A DNA stretch of 64,000 bases from Bin87 sp965261195 (GCA_965261195.1 OZ253455.1:2294001-2358000), one strand, 5' to 3'. Shown: positions 24,862 through 32,541, numbered from the stretch's first letter. Numbers and translations are program-made. Notes: generated by a model from the sequence alone, not told the origin.

Positions 24862-26055
24862 TCAGGTAAGCACATCAAAGCCGTAGCCAGCGTTGTTCAG
24901 GTTTCCTTCAGCAAAGCGGGACAGGCGCAGCGGGCTGATGTCCATGGTCGTAGCGCTGCCGTGGGCAATGAGCTCAGCCATCAACACTCCCACCATCGGC
25001 GACAGCTTGAACCCATGGCCGCTGAAACCGCTGCACAGGTACAGGCCGTCCACGCCAGCCACCCGGTCCATGATGGGGTGGGAGTCGGGGGTGTTGGTGT
25101 AAAGTCCGGCGTACCCGGTGGCCAGCTCGGCATCGGCCATGGCCGGAATCCGCCGCGCCAGACGCTGCCAGACATCCTCAATAAACGCCGGACTGGCCCG
25201 CTGGGCGTAGATTTCCGGGTCGTCCACCACATCGGAGTGGTTGCCGTTGCCCACCAGGGTTAAATCCTGCCCCTCGGGACGGAAGTAGATGCGGTTGGAG
25301 ATGTCGGCGCCGCCGGGATGATGGGGCACTTGGTCCAGGGGCCGGCGGAAGTGCAGCACCTCGTGGCGCGTTGCCACCAGCGGAACGTCGATGCCGTGTG
25401 CGGCGAGAAACCGGGCCGTCCAGGGGCCGGTGGCAGCCACCGCGACCCTGGTGACGATGCGCTCGCCCTGCACAGTGCGCACTGCCTCAACCCGGCTGCC
25501 GTCGCCGCTGGTTTCGATAGCCGATACCGGAGCTTGCAGGCGGATGTCCACGCCCTCGGAGCGGGCGCGGGTGGCGTAGGCGTAGGCCGTGCCGGAGGCG
25601 TCGGCGTGGCCGGAATAGGGTTCGTAGGCGATGCCGGCAGCGTCATCCACCGCGAATCCGGGCGCCAGCTCGGCGGCATCGGCGGCGCGGATAATGTCGG
25701 TGATGATGCCAACGGATTGCTGCATCGCGACGTTGTTGCGGAACGATGCAACGTCGTCTGCGCCGGCGAATACCAGGTACCCGGTGCGGGTATAGCCGCA
25801 CTCGCCGCCGATGATGTCAGCGAAGTTGCGGTAGATTTGCAGGCTGCGCCAGGCCATTTCCGCGTTGACCGCGGTGGAATAGTGCATCCTGATGGCGGCG
25901 CTGCTGCGTCCGGTGGAGCCGCTGCCCAGGGTGTCGCGTTCCAGCAGCACGATGCGGCGCAACCCATGCTGGCCCGCGGTCAGCGCCAGGTTACAGGCGA
26001 TGCTGCAACCCATCACACCACCCCCGATGATAACCACGTCAGCGGTTTCGGTCAT
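24862..26055 (-). CDS. FAD-dependent oxidoreductase (DAO / sarcosine oxidase beta-like)
   Basis: 397 residues. The N-terminal Rossmann motif VVIIGGGVMGCSIA, then LLERDTLGSGSTGRSSA, bind FAD. GPWTARFLAAHG, YFRPEG, and C-terminal PIMDRVAGVDGLYLCSGFSGHGFKLSP are diagnostic of the glycine/D-amino-acid oxidase family. It likely oxidises an N-methyl or D-amino acid; the substrate is unknown. It is directly downstream of the PaREP1-like gene at 26073. Its 5' end was copied in the array duplications: 43 codons survive at 31427-31585 and shorter pieces lie in the other spacers. Confidence 0.9.
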   Translation of the reverse strand: MTETADVVIIGGGVMGCSIACNLALTAGQHGLRRIVLLERDTLGSGSTGRSSAAIRMHYSTAVNAEMAWRSLQIYRNFADIIGGECGYTRTGYLVFAGADDVASFRNNVAMQQSVGIITDIIRAADAAELAPGFAVDDAAGIAYEPYSGHADASGTAYAYATRARSEGVDIRLQAPVSAIETSGDGSRVEAVRTVQGERIVTRVAVAATGPWTARFLAAHGIDVPLVATRHEVLHFRRPLDQVPHHPGGADISNRIYFRPEGQDLTLVGNGNHSDVVDDPEIYAQRASPAFIEDVWQRLARRIPAMADAELATGYAGLYTNTPDSHPIMDRVAGVDGLYLCSGFSGHGFKLSPMVGVLMAELIAHGSATTMDISPLRLSRFAEGNLNNAGYGFDVLT

Positions 26056-26072
26056 GCGACTACAACCATCAC

Positions 26073-26591
26073 TTACGGCTCCGAATCGTCCTCGTTATCG
26101 GCGTCAGCCACGTTCGCCGGAAATAGTTGCTGCAACAGTTCGATGGTGGCCAGAACTTGACCAACCGATGCCGTTACAGTTGTCGGAGGAAGATCGTTTT
26201 CGTAGAAATGCGTGTGCAGGCTACGGGCCGAATTCAGTCCGGCAGTAAGGGTTTGCGCGGTCGCTCCATCTCCTTGATTGACCAACACAGTGAGTCGGTC
26301 GGAGACACGCAAAATGCTGCGGTGGCTGGGGATGTGCAGTCCATGGTCGGCGCCAATAATCTTGATGGCCTGTGCATAAGCGCCCCAGGATTTTTCGGCG
26401 GCCTGTAGGTAGTCCCCGTCCGCCAGGCTCTTTTGCACGTGTTCCTGATAGTGAGCCAGGTTGTTCCGGTAGGTAGCCGCCAGCTCGGCGGCGTCGATGG
26501 CTGGCGCCTCAATATCAGAACGATTCGACAAGCCGGCGCGGATGGCGTCCGATACCTGTTCCGGCGGGAATGATGGCTGCGCAGTGCTCAT
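26073..26591 (-). CDS. PaREP1/HEPN-like protein, array copy A1
   Basis: 172 residues, almost identical to copy A6 at 31603-32121. N-half type B (VSDAIRAGLSNRSD, YRNNLAHYQEHVQKSLADGDY), then the family core LQAAEKSWGAYAQAIK, H.SHRSILRVS and LHTHFYEND. R-S-L-H-T-H fits the HEPN R-x4-6-H motif. The ATG overlaps the stop of copy A2 by 4 bases, so it is translationally coupled to A2. The FAD oxidoreductase start follows 17 bases downstream. Biochemical role unknown; HEPN RNase activity is only a possibility. Confidence 0.78.
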   Translation of the reverse strand: MSTAQPSFPPEQVSDAIRAGLSNRSDIEAPAIDAAELAATYRNNLAHYQEHVQKSLADGDYLQAAEKSWGAYAQAIKIIGADHGLHIPSHRSILRVSDRLTVLVNQGDGATAQTLTAGLNSARSLHTHFYENDLPPTTVTASVGQVLATIELLQQLFPANVADADNEDDSEP

Positions 26592-27097
26592 TGGGTGCTA
26601 CCCTCTTTACTTAAGCCGTTCGACGGAAACAGCTCTTGCAGCAGGGCAATGGCACTTGCGACGTCCACCGAGGAGTCCATAACCGTTTCGTCGGGCAGGT
26701 CGTTTTCGTAGAAGTGGGTGTGCATGGATCGCGCTGCCGCTAACCCGTGCCGAAGATTCCGCCCCAACTCTGCATCGCCCTGCCCGGCCAATGATACAAG
26801 TTGCTGGGCGACGCGCAGGATGGTTCGGTGGCTGGTGATGTGCAGCCCGTGCTCGGCACCGATTAGTTTGATGGCCTGGGCGTAGGCTCCCCAGGATTTT
26901 TCGGCGGCTTGTCGGTAATCGCCATCAGCCAAACTTTTTTGAACGTGCTGACGGTAGTGATCGAGGTTGCCGAGGTACGTATTAGTCAAGCCGGCTGCCT
27001 CTCCCGCCTCCACAACAACGTCCTCACGTCGGGACAAGCCGGCGCGGATGGCTTCAGTTACCTGTTCTGGCGGAAATGCTGGCTGCGCAGTGCTCAT
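26588..27097 (-). CDS. PaREP1/HEPN-like protein, array copy A2
   Basis: 169 residues. N-half type A (VTEAIRAGLSRREDVVVEAG, YLGNLDHYRQHVQKS), nearly identical to A3 and A4. The C-half (LRVAQQLVSLAGQGDAELGRNLRHG) is instead closest to A5, so this copy is a mosaic. R-S-M-H-T-H is present. It lies immediately behind a TATAAT spaced 9 bases from the ATG, the same arrangement as A3-A6. Coupled to A1 by a 4-base overlap. Confidence 0.78.
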   Translation of the reverse strand: MSTAQPAFPPEQVTEAIRAGLSRREDVVVEAGEAAGLTNTYLGNLDHYRQHVQKSLADGDYRQAAEKSWGAYAQAIKLIGAEHGLHITSHRTILRVAQQLVSLAGQGDAELGRNLRHGLAAARSMHTHFYENDLPDETVMDSSVDVASAIALLQELFPSNGLSKEGSTQ

Positions 27098-27187
27098 GGC
27101 AACCCTATTATAACGTGGCCGGCATCATTCTTTCTGCCGGGCGCGCCGCACCGAGGCGGTTTCGGTCATGCTGGTGGCCCTGACCGC

Positions 27188-27712
27188 TTACGGGTGACCG
27201 GACGCACCATTGCTATCGCCCAGGTCCGCCCCGTTGACGGGGAACAGATCCTGCAAAAGATTGATGGCGTTTGCGACGATTTCGGCGCTGGCTACCACTG
27301 CGGACGCCGGAAGGTCATTTTCGTAAAAATGAGTGTGCATGGCACGCGCTACCACCAAACCAGTGGTCAATGCGGCGGCGGTTTCAGCGTCATGCCGGTT
27401 AACCAGCGAGGTGAGTTGACCGGACACTTGCAGTATGCTGCGGTGGCTAGTGACGTGCAGTCCGTGGTCGGCGCCAATTATCTTGACGGCTTGGGCGTAG
27501 GCTCCCCAGGATTTTTCGGCAGCTTGTCGATAATCGCCATCAGCCAAACTTTTTTGAACGTGCTGACGGTAGTGATCGAGGTTGCCGAGGTACGTATTAG
27601 TCAAACCGGCCGCCTCTCCCGCCTCCACAACAACGTCCTCACGTCGGGACAAGCCGGCGCGGATGGCTTCAGTTACCTGTTCCGGCGGAAATGCTGGCTG
27701 CGCAGTACTCAT
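27188..27712 (-). CDS. PaREP1/HEPN-like protein, array copy A3
   Basis: 174 residues. N-half type A as in A2 and A4. The C-half (LQVSGQLTSLVNRHDAETAAALTTG) resembles A4 and ends with the shared tail DSNGASGHP. R-A-M-H-T-H is present. The 90-base spacer to A2 holds the chimeric mini-ORF made of the FAD gene start and the HNH gene end, then the TATAAT promoter of A2. Confidence 0.78.
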   Translation of the reverse strand: MSTAQPAFPPEQVTEAIRAGLSRREDVVVEAGEAAGLTNTYLGNLDHYRQHVQKSLADGDYRQAAEKSWGAYAQAVKIIGADHGLHVTSHRSILQVSGQLTSLVNRHDAETAAALTTGLVVARAMHTHFYENDLPASAVVASAEIVANAINLLQDLFPVNGADLGDSNGASGHP

Positions 27713-27802
27713 GGCAACCCTATTATAACGTGGCCGGCCTCATTCTTTCTGCCGGGCGCGCCGCACCGAGAGGGTGTCGGTCATGCTGGCGGCCCTGACC
27801 GC

Positions 27803-28327
27803 TTACGGGTGACCGGACGCACCATTGCTATCGCCCCGGTCCGCCCCGTTGACGGGGAACAGATCCTGCAAAAGATTGATGGCGTTTGCGACGGTATCAG
27901 CACCGGCGATTACCGCTGACTCCGGCAGGTCATTTTCGTAGAAGTGAGTGTGCATGGCACGCGCTACTAACAGTCCGTTGGTCAACGCGGCAGCGGATGG
28001 GGCGTTTTGCGGGCCCAACAGCGCAATAAGTCTGCCGGAGACACGCAGGATTGCGGTGTGGCTGTTGATGTGCAGCCCGTGCTCGGCACCGATTAGTTTG
28101 ATGGCCTGGGCGTAGGCTCCCCAGGATTTTTCGGCGGCTTGTCGGTAATCGCCATCAGCCAAACTTTTTTGAACGTGCTGACGGTAGTGATCGAGGTTGC
28201 CGAGGTACGTATTAGTCAAGCCGGCTGCCTCTCCCGCCTCCACAACAACGTCCTCACGTCGGGACAAGCCGGCGCGGATGGCTTCAGTTACCTGTTCCGG
28301 CGGAAATGCTGGCTGCGCAGTGCTCAT
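27803..28327 (-). CDS. PaREP1/HEPN-like protein, array copy A4
   Basis: 174 residues, 615 bases downstream-to-downstream from A3, the repeat period of the array. N-half type A. The C-half (LRVSGRLIALLGPQNAPSAAALTNG) is A3-like with many substitutions between the conserved blocks. R-A-M-H-T-H and FYENDLP are kept. In its spacer to A3 the mini-ORF reads MTDTLSVRRARQKE, keeping DTL from the FAD gene, so its junction differs from that of the A4-A5 spacer. Confidence 0.78.
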   Translation of the reverse strand: MSTAQPAFPPEQVTEAIRAGLSRREDVVVEAGEAAGLTNTYLGNLDHYRQHVQKSLADGDYRQAAEKSWGAYAQAIKLIGAEHGLHINSHTAILRVSGRLIALLGPQNAPSAAALTNGLLVARAMHTHFYENDLPESAVIAGADTVANAINLLQDLFPVNGADRGDSNGASGHP

Positions 28328-28354
28328 GGCAACCCTATTATAACGTGGCCGGCA

Positions 28355-28399
28355 TCATTCTTTCTGCCGGGCGCGCCGCACCGAGGCGGTTTCGGTCAT
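28355..28399 (-). other. Chimeric 14-codon mini-ORF in the array spacer
   Basis: ATG at 28399 reads MTETA from the FAD oxidoreductase gene, then SVRRARQKE and TGA from the HNH gene's 3' end. It is a scar of the tandem duplication and repeats (with variants) in the A3 and A4 downstream spacers. Whether it is translated is unknown. Confidence 0.6.
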
Positions 28400-28417
28400 A
28401 CTGGCGGCCCTGACCGC

Positions 28418-28933
28418 TTACGGGTGACCGGACGCACCGTTGCTATCGCTACCGGTTGCCGGGAACAGCTCTTGCAGCAGGTTGATGGTAGTGAAAACTT
28501 CCCCGGACGCCTCCATAACCGTTTGACCAGCCAGATCGTTTTCGTAGAAATGCGCGTGAAGTGTCCGAGCTGACACCAACCCATGCCGCAGAGTATTCGC
28601 TAACTCCGAATCGCCCGGTGCGGCCAGTGTAGCAAGTTCCTGAGCGACCCGCAGAATGCTGCGATGGCTGGCGATGTGAAACCCGTGTTCAGCGCCAATT
28701 TTCTTGATGGCCTGGGCGTAAGCGCCCCAGGATTTTTCGGCGGCTTGCAGGTAGTCCCCGTCCGCCAGGCTCTTTTGCACGTGTTCCTGATAGTGAGCCA
28801 GGTTGTTCCGGTAGTTGGCCGCCAGCTCCGCAGCATCATCCGGAGATACGTCCGCATCGGTGCGGCGAGGCAAGCCGGCACGGATGGCGTCCGATACTTG
28901 TTCCGGCGGAAATGATGGCTGCGCAGTGCTCAT
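28418..28933 (-). CDS. PaREP1/HEPN-like protein, array copy A5
   Basis: 171 residues. N-half type B with its own variable segment (LPRRTDADVSPDDAAELAANY). The C-half (LRVAQELATLAAPGDSELANTLRHG) is close to A2. R-T-L-H-A-H is present; tail DSNGASGHP. The IS1595 element sits only 16 bases upstream of its ATG, in the -10 box; the 8-bp duplication rebuilt TATAAT in front of this copy. Confidence 0.78.
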   Translation of the reverse strand: MSTAQPSFPPEQVSDAIRAGLPRRTDADVSPDDAAELAANYRNNLAHYQEHVQKSLADGDYLQAAEKSWGAYAQAIKKIGAEHGFHIASHRSILRVAQELATLAAPGDSELANTLRHGLVSARTLHAHFYENDLAGQTVMEASGEVFTTINLLQELFPATGSDSNGASGHP

Positions 28934-28977
28934 GGCAACCCTATTATAAGGGATTTATATCCCTAACTACACAAAGC

Positions 28978-29011
28978 GAGGGAGCGGCTACTTGGCCGCT
29001 CCCTCTTTTTT
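28978..29011 (+). terminator. Intrinsic terminator at the IS1595 left end
   Basis: An 11-bp GC-rich stem (GAGGGAGCGGC with GCCGCTCCCTC), 6-base loop, then TTTTTT. It would stop plus-strand transcription entering the element, and may also serve the convergent small gene. Confidence 0.8.
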
Positions 29012-29146
29012 GTTGTCTTTGAGATAGTCCCATTCGTGGTCCGGTGGCACCCGCAGGAACGCCTCGGCCAGCTCTTCCGGCGTGGCGTCAATGGGCTCCG
29101 GCAGGGGTTTGGCCGGCCGCCCGCGTGGTTTCTTGGGTGTTGCCAT
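28988..29146 (-). CDS. Small passenger protein, basic/Pro-rich N-terminus
   Basis: 52 residues from ATG at 29146 with AGGAGGTGCG upstream, a strong ribosome site. It begins MATPKKPRGRPAKPLPEP, an AT-hook-like KPRGRPAKP motif, then an acidic helical part. It lies inside the IS1595 element next to another small gene on the same strand. Unknown function; the AT-hook could bind AT-rich DNA (inference). Confidence 0.65.
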   Translation of the reverse strand: MATPKKPRGRPAKPLPEPIDATPEELAEAFLRVPPDHEWDYLKDNKKEGAAK

Positions 29147-29156
29147 AGCGCACCTC

Positions 29157-29357
29157 CTACTGTGGGTCATCGCCATCCAGCCAGCCGTATCGCTCTGCCA
29201 GGCGCGTCCACAGGCGTTGGGTCTGTTGGGCATCGCGGCGAATTTCTTCGAGCAGATCTTGTTGACGTTCTCCGATAGCGATCATCAGTCTGAACATCGC
29301 GTCGTGTGTCTGCGCGGTTCGCTCCAATTCCTCCATACGTTCCTCGATTGTCGGCAT
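29157..29357 (-). CDS. Small coiled-coil passenger protein
   Basis: 66 residues from ATG at 29357 (AGAGGTGG upstream). It is almost wholly one amphipathic helix (IEERMEELERTAQTHDAMFR, LLEEIRRDAQQTQRLW) ending in WLDGDDPQ. Lies 10 bases upstream of the 52-residue gene, so the pair is an operon. No known family recognised. Confidence 0.65.
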   Translation of the reverse strand: MPTIEERMEELERTAQTHDAMFRLMIAIGERQQDLLEEIRRDAQQTQRLWTRLAERYGWLDGDDPQ

Positions 29358-29593
29358 AACCCACCTCTGCCGTCCATGTTACTCGTGTTGGTGTTCTGAT
29401 GCAATGTTGTTGACATTTAGTTGGGATGAGCGCAGAGTGAGCGCGCTAGGGTTGAGGGTTCAATGGGACCTCCGTTGCCTCGCTATTGACGTTCACCACG
29501 CCGAGGGGCATTCATGCCTCTCTTGCGGGCGCGATAGCGGAACCCGGCAACCCTAGCAAGTGGCCTCTCCGGTGGCCGCAAGGGAGGTGCCAG

Positions 29594-30034
29594 GTGTCTG
29601 ATAAGAAACTCGGATGTCTGATCCCGCTGGGTGTCGTGGTGGTCCTGCTGATCGTCGTAGCGATATGCAGTTTCCGAGCAGAACCTTATGCACCGAGCAC
29701 CGCCCCGCCCCCCAATGTGCGGCCCACGTCGCCTCCTTGGACACCACCATGGCCCACTTCTGTATCGGTTGCAACTGCTGCGCCCAGACCTACTGCCACC
29801 TCCAGTCTGCCTTTAAATAGGGAGACTGTTTCTGATTGTAAACCGACCTGGGAATACATCCTCTACGTGGCCGAGGGTTACGAGATCGATGGCCACCCGC
29901 CGAGCACTGCGCTGGATATGGCCGTCGTGGGGGTGTCCGAAGTGTACGGTGTCTCGGTAGATGCGTTGGCGGATTGCATCGAAGTCCTAAAACAAGCTGG
30001 CTATGATGCGGATCGGTTGCAGCCGCGTCGTTAA
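29594..30034 (+). CDS. Membrane-anchored passenger protein with Pro/Thr linker
   Basis: 146 residues from GTG at 29594 (AGGGAGGTGCC upstream). One N-terminal membrane segment (IPLGVVVVLLIVVAICSF), a Pro/Thr/Ser linker (~45 residues), and a small helical domain with two Cys (SDCKPTWEYIL and LADCIEVL). This domain resembles the C-terminal part of the lipoprotein at 49336. Probably surface-exposed. It is a passenger in the IS1595 element; how it benefits the element is unknown. Confidence 0.72.
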   Translation: MSDKKLGCLIPLGVVVVLLIVVAICSFRAEPYAPSTAPPPNVRPTSPPWTPPWPTSVSVATAAPRPTATSSLPLNRETVSDCKPTWEYILYVAEGYEIDGHPPSTALDMAVVGVSEVYGVSVDALADCIEVLKQAGYDADRLQPRR

Positions 30035-30053
30035 TTACGCCAGACCTATGCTA

Positions 30054-30412
30054 TCAACTAACCAGATCGCTCAACCCCATTTCGCGCAATGTCTCGGCCA
30101 TCCTAACTTGTCGCCGCATGGCTTCCTGACGGTCAGTTAGCAGCGTTGTCAGTTCAACAATAGTGATGTCCACGTCCCGATTGTGAGCATAGTGATGTCC
30201 ACGTCCCGATTGTGAGCGCGGTGAGCTTGTCCGCCTATGTGGAAACCATTCTCTTTGATTGCTATTCCGCCAGGATTGTTCTGCAACGCGCCGCCCCAGG
30301 CAGCTAAATTCTCGCCCATTTCCCTGAGCGTCTGGTCCATACAAGCAATAGACCGCCTGTTGTCGAGAAATTGCTTGACCAGTTTGCCAATAATTGCATC
30401 TTCACTCATCAT
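30054..30412 (-). pseudogene. Small helical passenger gene broken by a 29-bp tandem duplication
   Basis: Starts at ATG 30412, overlapping the transposase stop by 4 bases, and reads SEDAIIGKLVKQFLDNRRS to AHNRDVDIT. Two copies of a 29-bp unit (near 30161-30218) then shift the frame; the correct continuation VELTTLLTDRQEAMRRQ lies in the other frame to 30054. Without the extra unit the protein would be about 109 residues. Family unknown. Confidence 0.65.
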
Positions 30413-31341
30413 GCACTCTCCAGTGGTTTAAGACCTATCAAAGTGGCATAGGGTAATCGTCGTCCCACCGACCCCGCCACCAGCGCCCCCATCTGATCCA
30501 GAGCGCTCATAGCCTTGGTGTTGTGGCGGCCGTCGAACTCCCGCAGATACCGGTGCAGGTGCTTGACGCTCATCCAGTGGTAGATGCCGATGTATCCGCG
30601 TTTCAGCACCGCCCAATGGGACTCGATCCCGTTGGTGGACACCGCGCCGTTGACGTACTCCCCGCGGCTATGACTCACTGACCCATGCGGCCGGGGCAGG
30701 TTGTGGTAGCCGCCGTGCTCGTCGGTATAGACCGTGGCATCTTCGGCGATGTGCCGCTCCACGAAATCATGTAGCGTCCGTTTGGTGGCGTTTGGGATGA
30801 TCTCTGACTGGACTTGATTGGTGGCGCGGTCCCGAGCGCCTGCGACGCCCGTCTTGCCCACGAACCCACGACCGGCGTGGAGTTTCTTGTTGGCGTGCTT
30901 GTTCTTCTCCCGGCCGCCGATATAGGTTTCGTCCACTTCCACCGGGCCCTCAAACTTCTCACTCTGCAAGGCCCACGCATCGCGGATCCGGTGCTCCAGG
31001 TGCCACGCCGTCTTTTGGGTCACGCCCAGGGCCTTGCTCAACTGGACGCTGCTGACACCCTTGCGGTTGACGCTCATCAGGTAAAAGGCCAGCGCCCACT
31101 TCGACAGGGGCAACTTGCTGGCATGGAGTAGGGTCCCGGTGCGGATGCTGAAATACTGGCGACAGGTCCGGCAGTGGAACGGCATGGGCTTGCGGTTCTT
31201 ACGGACAGAAATCTCGGCACTGGCACAGTGGGGACATTTCACCCCATCCGGCCAGCGCCGATCTATAAACCACGCTTCGGCGGCTTCTTCAGTGCTGAAC
31301 TTCTGTACAGCGTCGATCAGGGATAAATCACCGTCTGCCAT
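30409..31341 (-). CDS. IS1595-family transposase
   Basis: 310 residues. N-terminal zinc ribbon (CPHC near 37-40, CRTCRQYF near 57) and a helix-turn-helix region (SVNRKGVSSVQLSKALGVTQKTAWHLEHR), then the ISXO2-type DDE domain: VEVDETYIGGREK (Asp), YTDEHGGY (Asp) and the NGIESHWAVLKRG segment with the Glu, ending HRYLREFDGRHN. All features are complete, so likely active. Confidence 0.94.
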   Translation of the reverse strand: MADGDLSLIDAVQKFSTEEAAEAWFIDRRWPDGVKCPHCASAEISVRKNRKPMPFHCRTCRQYFSIRTGTLLHASKLPLSKWALAFYLMSVNRKGVSSVQLSKALGVTQKTAWHLEHRIRDAWALQSEKFEGPVEVDETYIGGREKNKHANKKLHAGRGFVGKTGVAGARDRATNQVQSEIIPNATKRTLHDFVERHIAEDATVYTDEHGGYHNLPRPHGSVSHSRGEYVNGAVSTNGIESHWAVLKRGYIGIYHWMSVKHLHRYLREFDGRHNTKAMSALDQMGALVAGSVGRRLPYATLIGLKPLESA

Positions 31342-31426
31342 AATCGCACCTTGTCTGCGCCTTTATGGCATTATACTACACTTGTGTAGTTAGAGATATA
31401 AATCCCTATTATAACGTGGCGGGGCA

Positions 31427-31585
31427 TCATTCTTTCTGCCGGGCGCGCCGCACCGAGAGGGTGTCGCGTTCCAGCAGCACGATGCGGCGCAACCCATGCT
31501 GGCCCGCGGTCAGCGCCAGGTTGCAGGCGATGCTGCAACCCATCACACCACCACCGATGATAACCAGGTCAGCGGTTTCGGTCAT
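31427..31585 (-). pseudogene. Chimeric ORF: FAD oxidoreductase N-terminus fused to HNH C-terminus
   Basis: 52 residues. It begins like the gene at 24862-26055 (TADLVIIGGGVMGCSIA to LLERDTL, 43 codons), then switches to SVRRARQKE, the exact C-terminus of the HNH protein at 32149. It marks the breakpoint of the duplication that started the PaREP1 array; the other spacers look like later shortened forms. Too short to be an enzyme. Confidence 0.8.
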
Positions 31586-31602
31586 GCAACGACAACCATC
31601 AC

Positions 31603-32121
31603 TTACGGATCCGAATCGTCCTCGTTACCGGCGTCAGCCACGTTCGCCGGAAATAGTTGCTGCAACAGTTCGATGGTGGCCAGAACTTGACCAACCGATG
31701 CCGTTACGGTTGTCGGAGGAAGATCGTTTTCGTAGAAATGCGTGTGCAGGCTACGCGCCAACCCCAAGCCGGCAGTAAGGGTTTGCGCGGTCGCTCCATC
31801 TCCTTGATTGACCAACACAGTGAGTCGGTCGGAGACACGCAAAATGCTGCGGTGGCTGGCGATGTGCAGCCCATGGTCGGCGCCAATAATCTTGATGGCC
31901 TGTGCATAAGCGCCCCAGGATTTTTCGGCGGCCTGCAGGTAGTCCCCGTCCGCCAGGCTCTTTTGCACGTGTTCCTGATAGTGAGCCAGGTTGTTCCGGT
32001 AGGTAGCCGCCAGCTCGGCGGCGTCGATGGCTGGCCCCTCAATATCAGAACGATTCGACAAGCCGGCGCGGATGGCGTCCGATACCTGTTCCGGCGGGAA
32101 TGATGGCTGCGCAGTACTCAT
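31603..32121 (-). CDS. PaREP1/HEPN-like protein, array copy A6
   Basis: 172 residues, differing from A1 at only a few positions (for example LGLARSLHTH against LNSARSLHTH). N-half type B, core LQAAEKSWGAYAQAIK, R-S-L-H-T-H present. It is preceded by the HNH gene (27 bases) and followed by the chimeric ORF, so this is probably the copy in its original upstream context, while A1 keeps the original downstream context (intact FAD gene). TATAAT sits 9 bases before its ATG. Confidence 0.78.
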   Translation of the reverse strand: MSTAQPSFPPEQVSDAIRAGLSNRSDIEGPAIDAAELAATYRNNLAHYQEHVQKSLADGDYLQAAEKSWGAYAQAIKIIGADHGLHIASHRSILRVSDRLTVLVNQGDGATAQTLTAGLGLARSLHTHFYENDLPPTTVTASVGQVLATIELLQQLFPANVADAGNEDDSDP

Positions 32122-32148
32122 GGCAACCCTATTATAACGTGGCCGGCA

Positions 32149-32541
32149 TCATTCTTTCTGCCGGGCGCGCCGCACCGAGAACGATGTGCCCCGCTGCTTT
32201 CGCATCCAGCGCAGGAACCCGGCCACCCGGGGGTTGGCCCGCAGCAACTCGATGCTGTGCAATCCCTCCGCCAGGGTCGCTACTGAGAACATGGCGTGCA
32301 GCTGCCGGTGGCACGTGGGACACAACCCTGCGGTAGGGCCGTGGTTGCCGCCCCTCGCCCGCGGCACCAGGTGATGCACCGTGATGCGATCCACCGCACG
32401 CTGGCACAGGGCGCAGCTGTCGTCCAGTGGAGCGTGTGAACCGGTGGGCGCTCCGGTGGATGTTCGGCGGGTTGCCCGGTTGTCCGCCACGCCAGAATCG
32501 GCGCGCCCTCGCGAGCGGGTATTGGCGTTGCGCCTAGCCAT
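32149..32541 (-). CDS. HNH endonuclease domain protein
   Basis: 130 residues from ATG at 32541, overlapping the upstream gene's stop by 8 bases. CALCQRAVDRITVHHLVPRA then GLCPTCHRQLHAMF gives the C-x2-C, HH and C-x2-C of a zinc-supported HNH fold with the catalytic His. It is a likely DNA nuclease; basic N-terminus (ARRNANTRSRGRA). Its last codons are copied in each array spacer. Target and role unknown. Confidence 0.82.
   Translation of the reverse strand: MARRNANTRSRGRADSGVADNRATRRTSTGAPTGSHAPLDDSCALCQRAVDRITVHHLVPRARGGNHGPTAGLCPTCHRQLHAMFSVATLAEGLHSIELLRANPRVAGFLRWMRKQRGTSFSVRRARQKE

Larger units (their letters stand above)
28950..31406 (-). mobile_element. IS1595-family element with passenger genes
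   Basis: 2457 bp. Inverted ends GGGATTTATATC and (other strand) GGGATTTATATC, extending with one mismatch to CTAACTACACAA. Flanked by the perfect 8-bp duplication TATTATAA (28942-28949 and 31407-31414), the length usual for IS1595. It contains the transposase (30409-31341) and four small genes with no link to transposition, as known for passenger-carrying IS1595 elements. The insertion split the spacer between array copies A5 and A6. Confidence 0.9.

Noticed and set aside
26900..28330. Repeats of the array spacers as a possible CRISPR
   Set aside because: The repeats are ~615-bp gene units with coding content, not short repeats with unique spacers; no cas genes.
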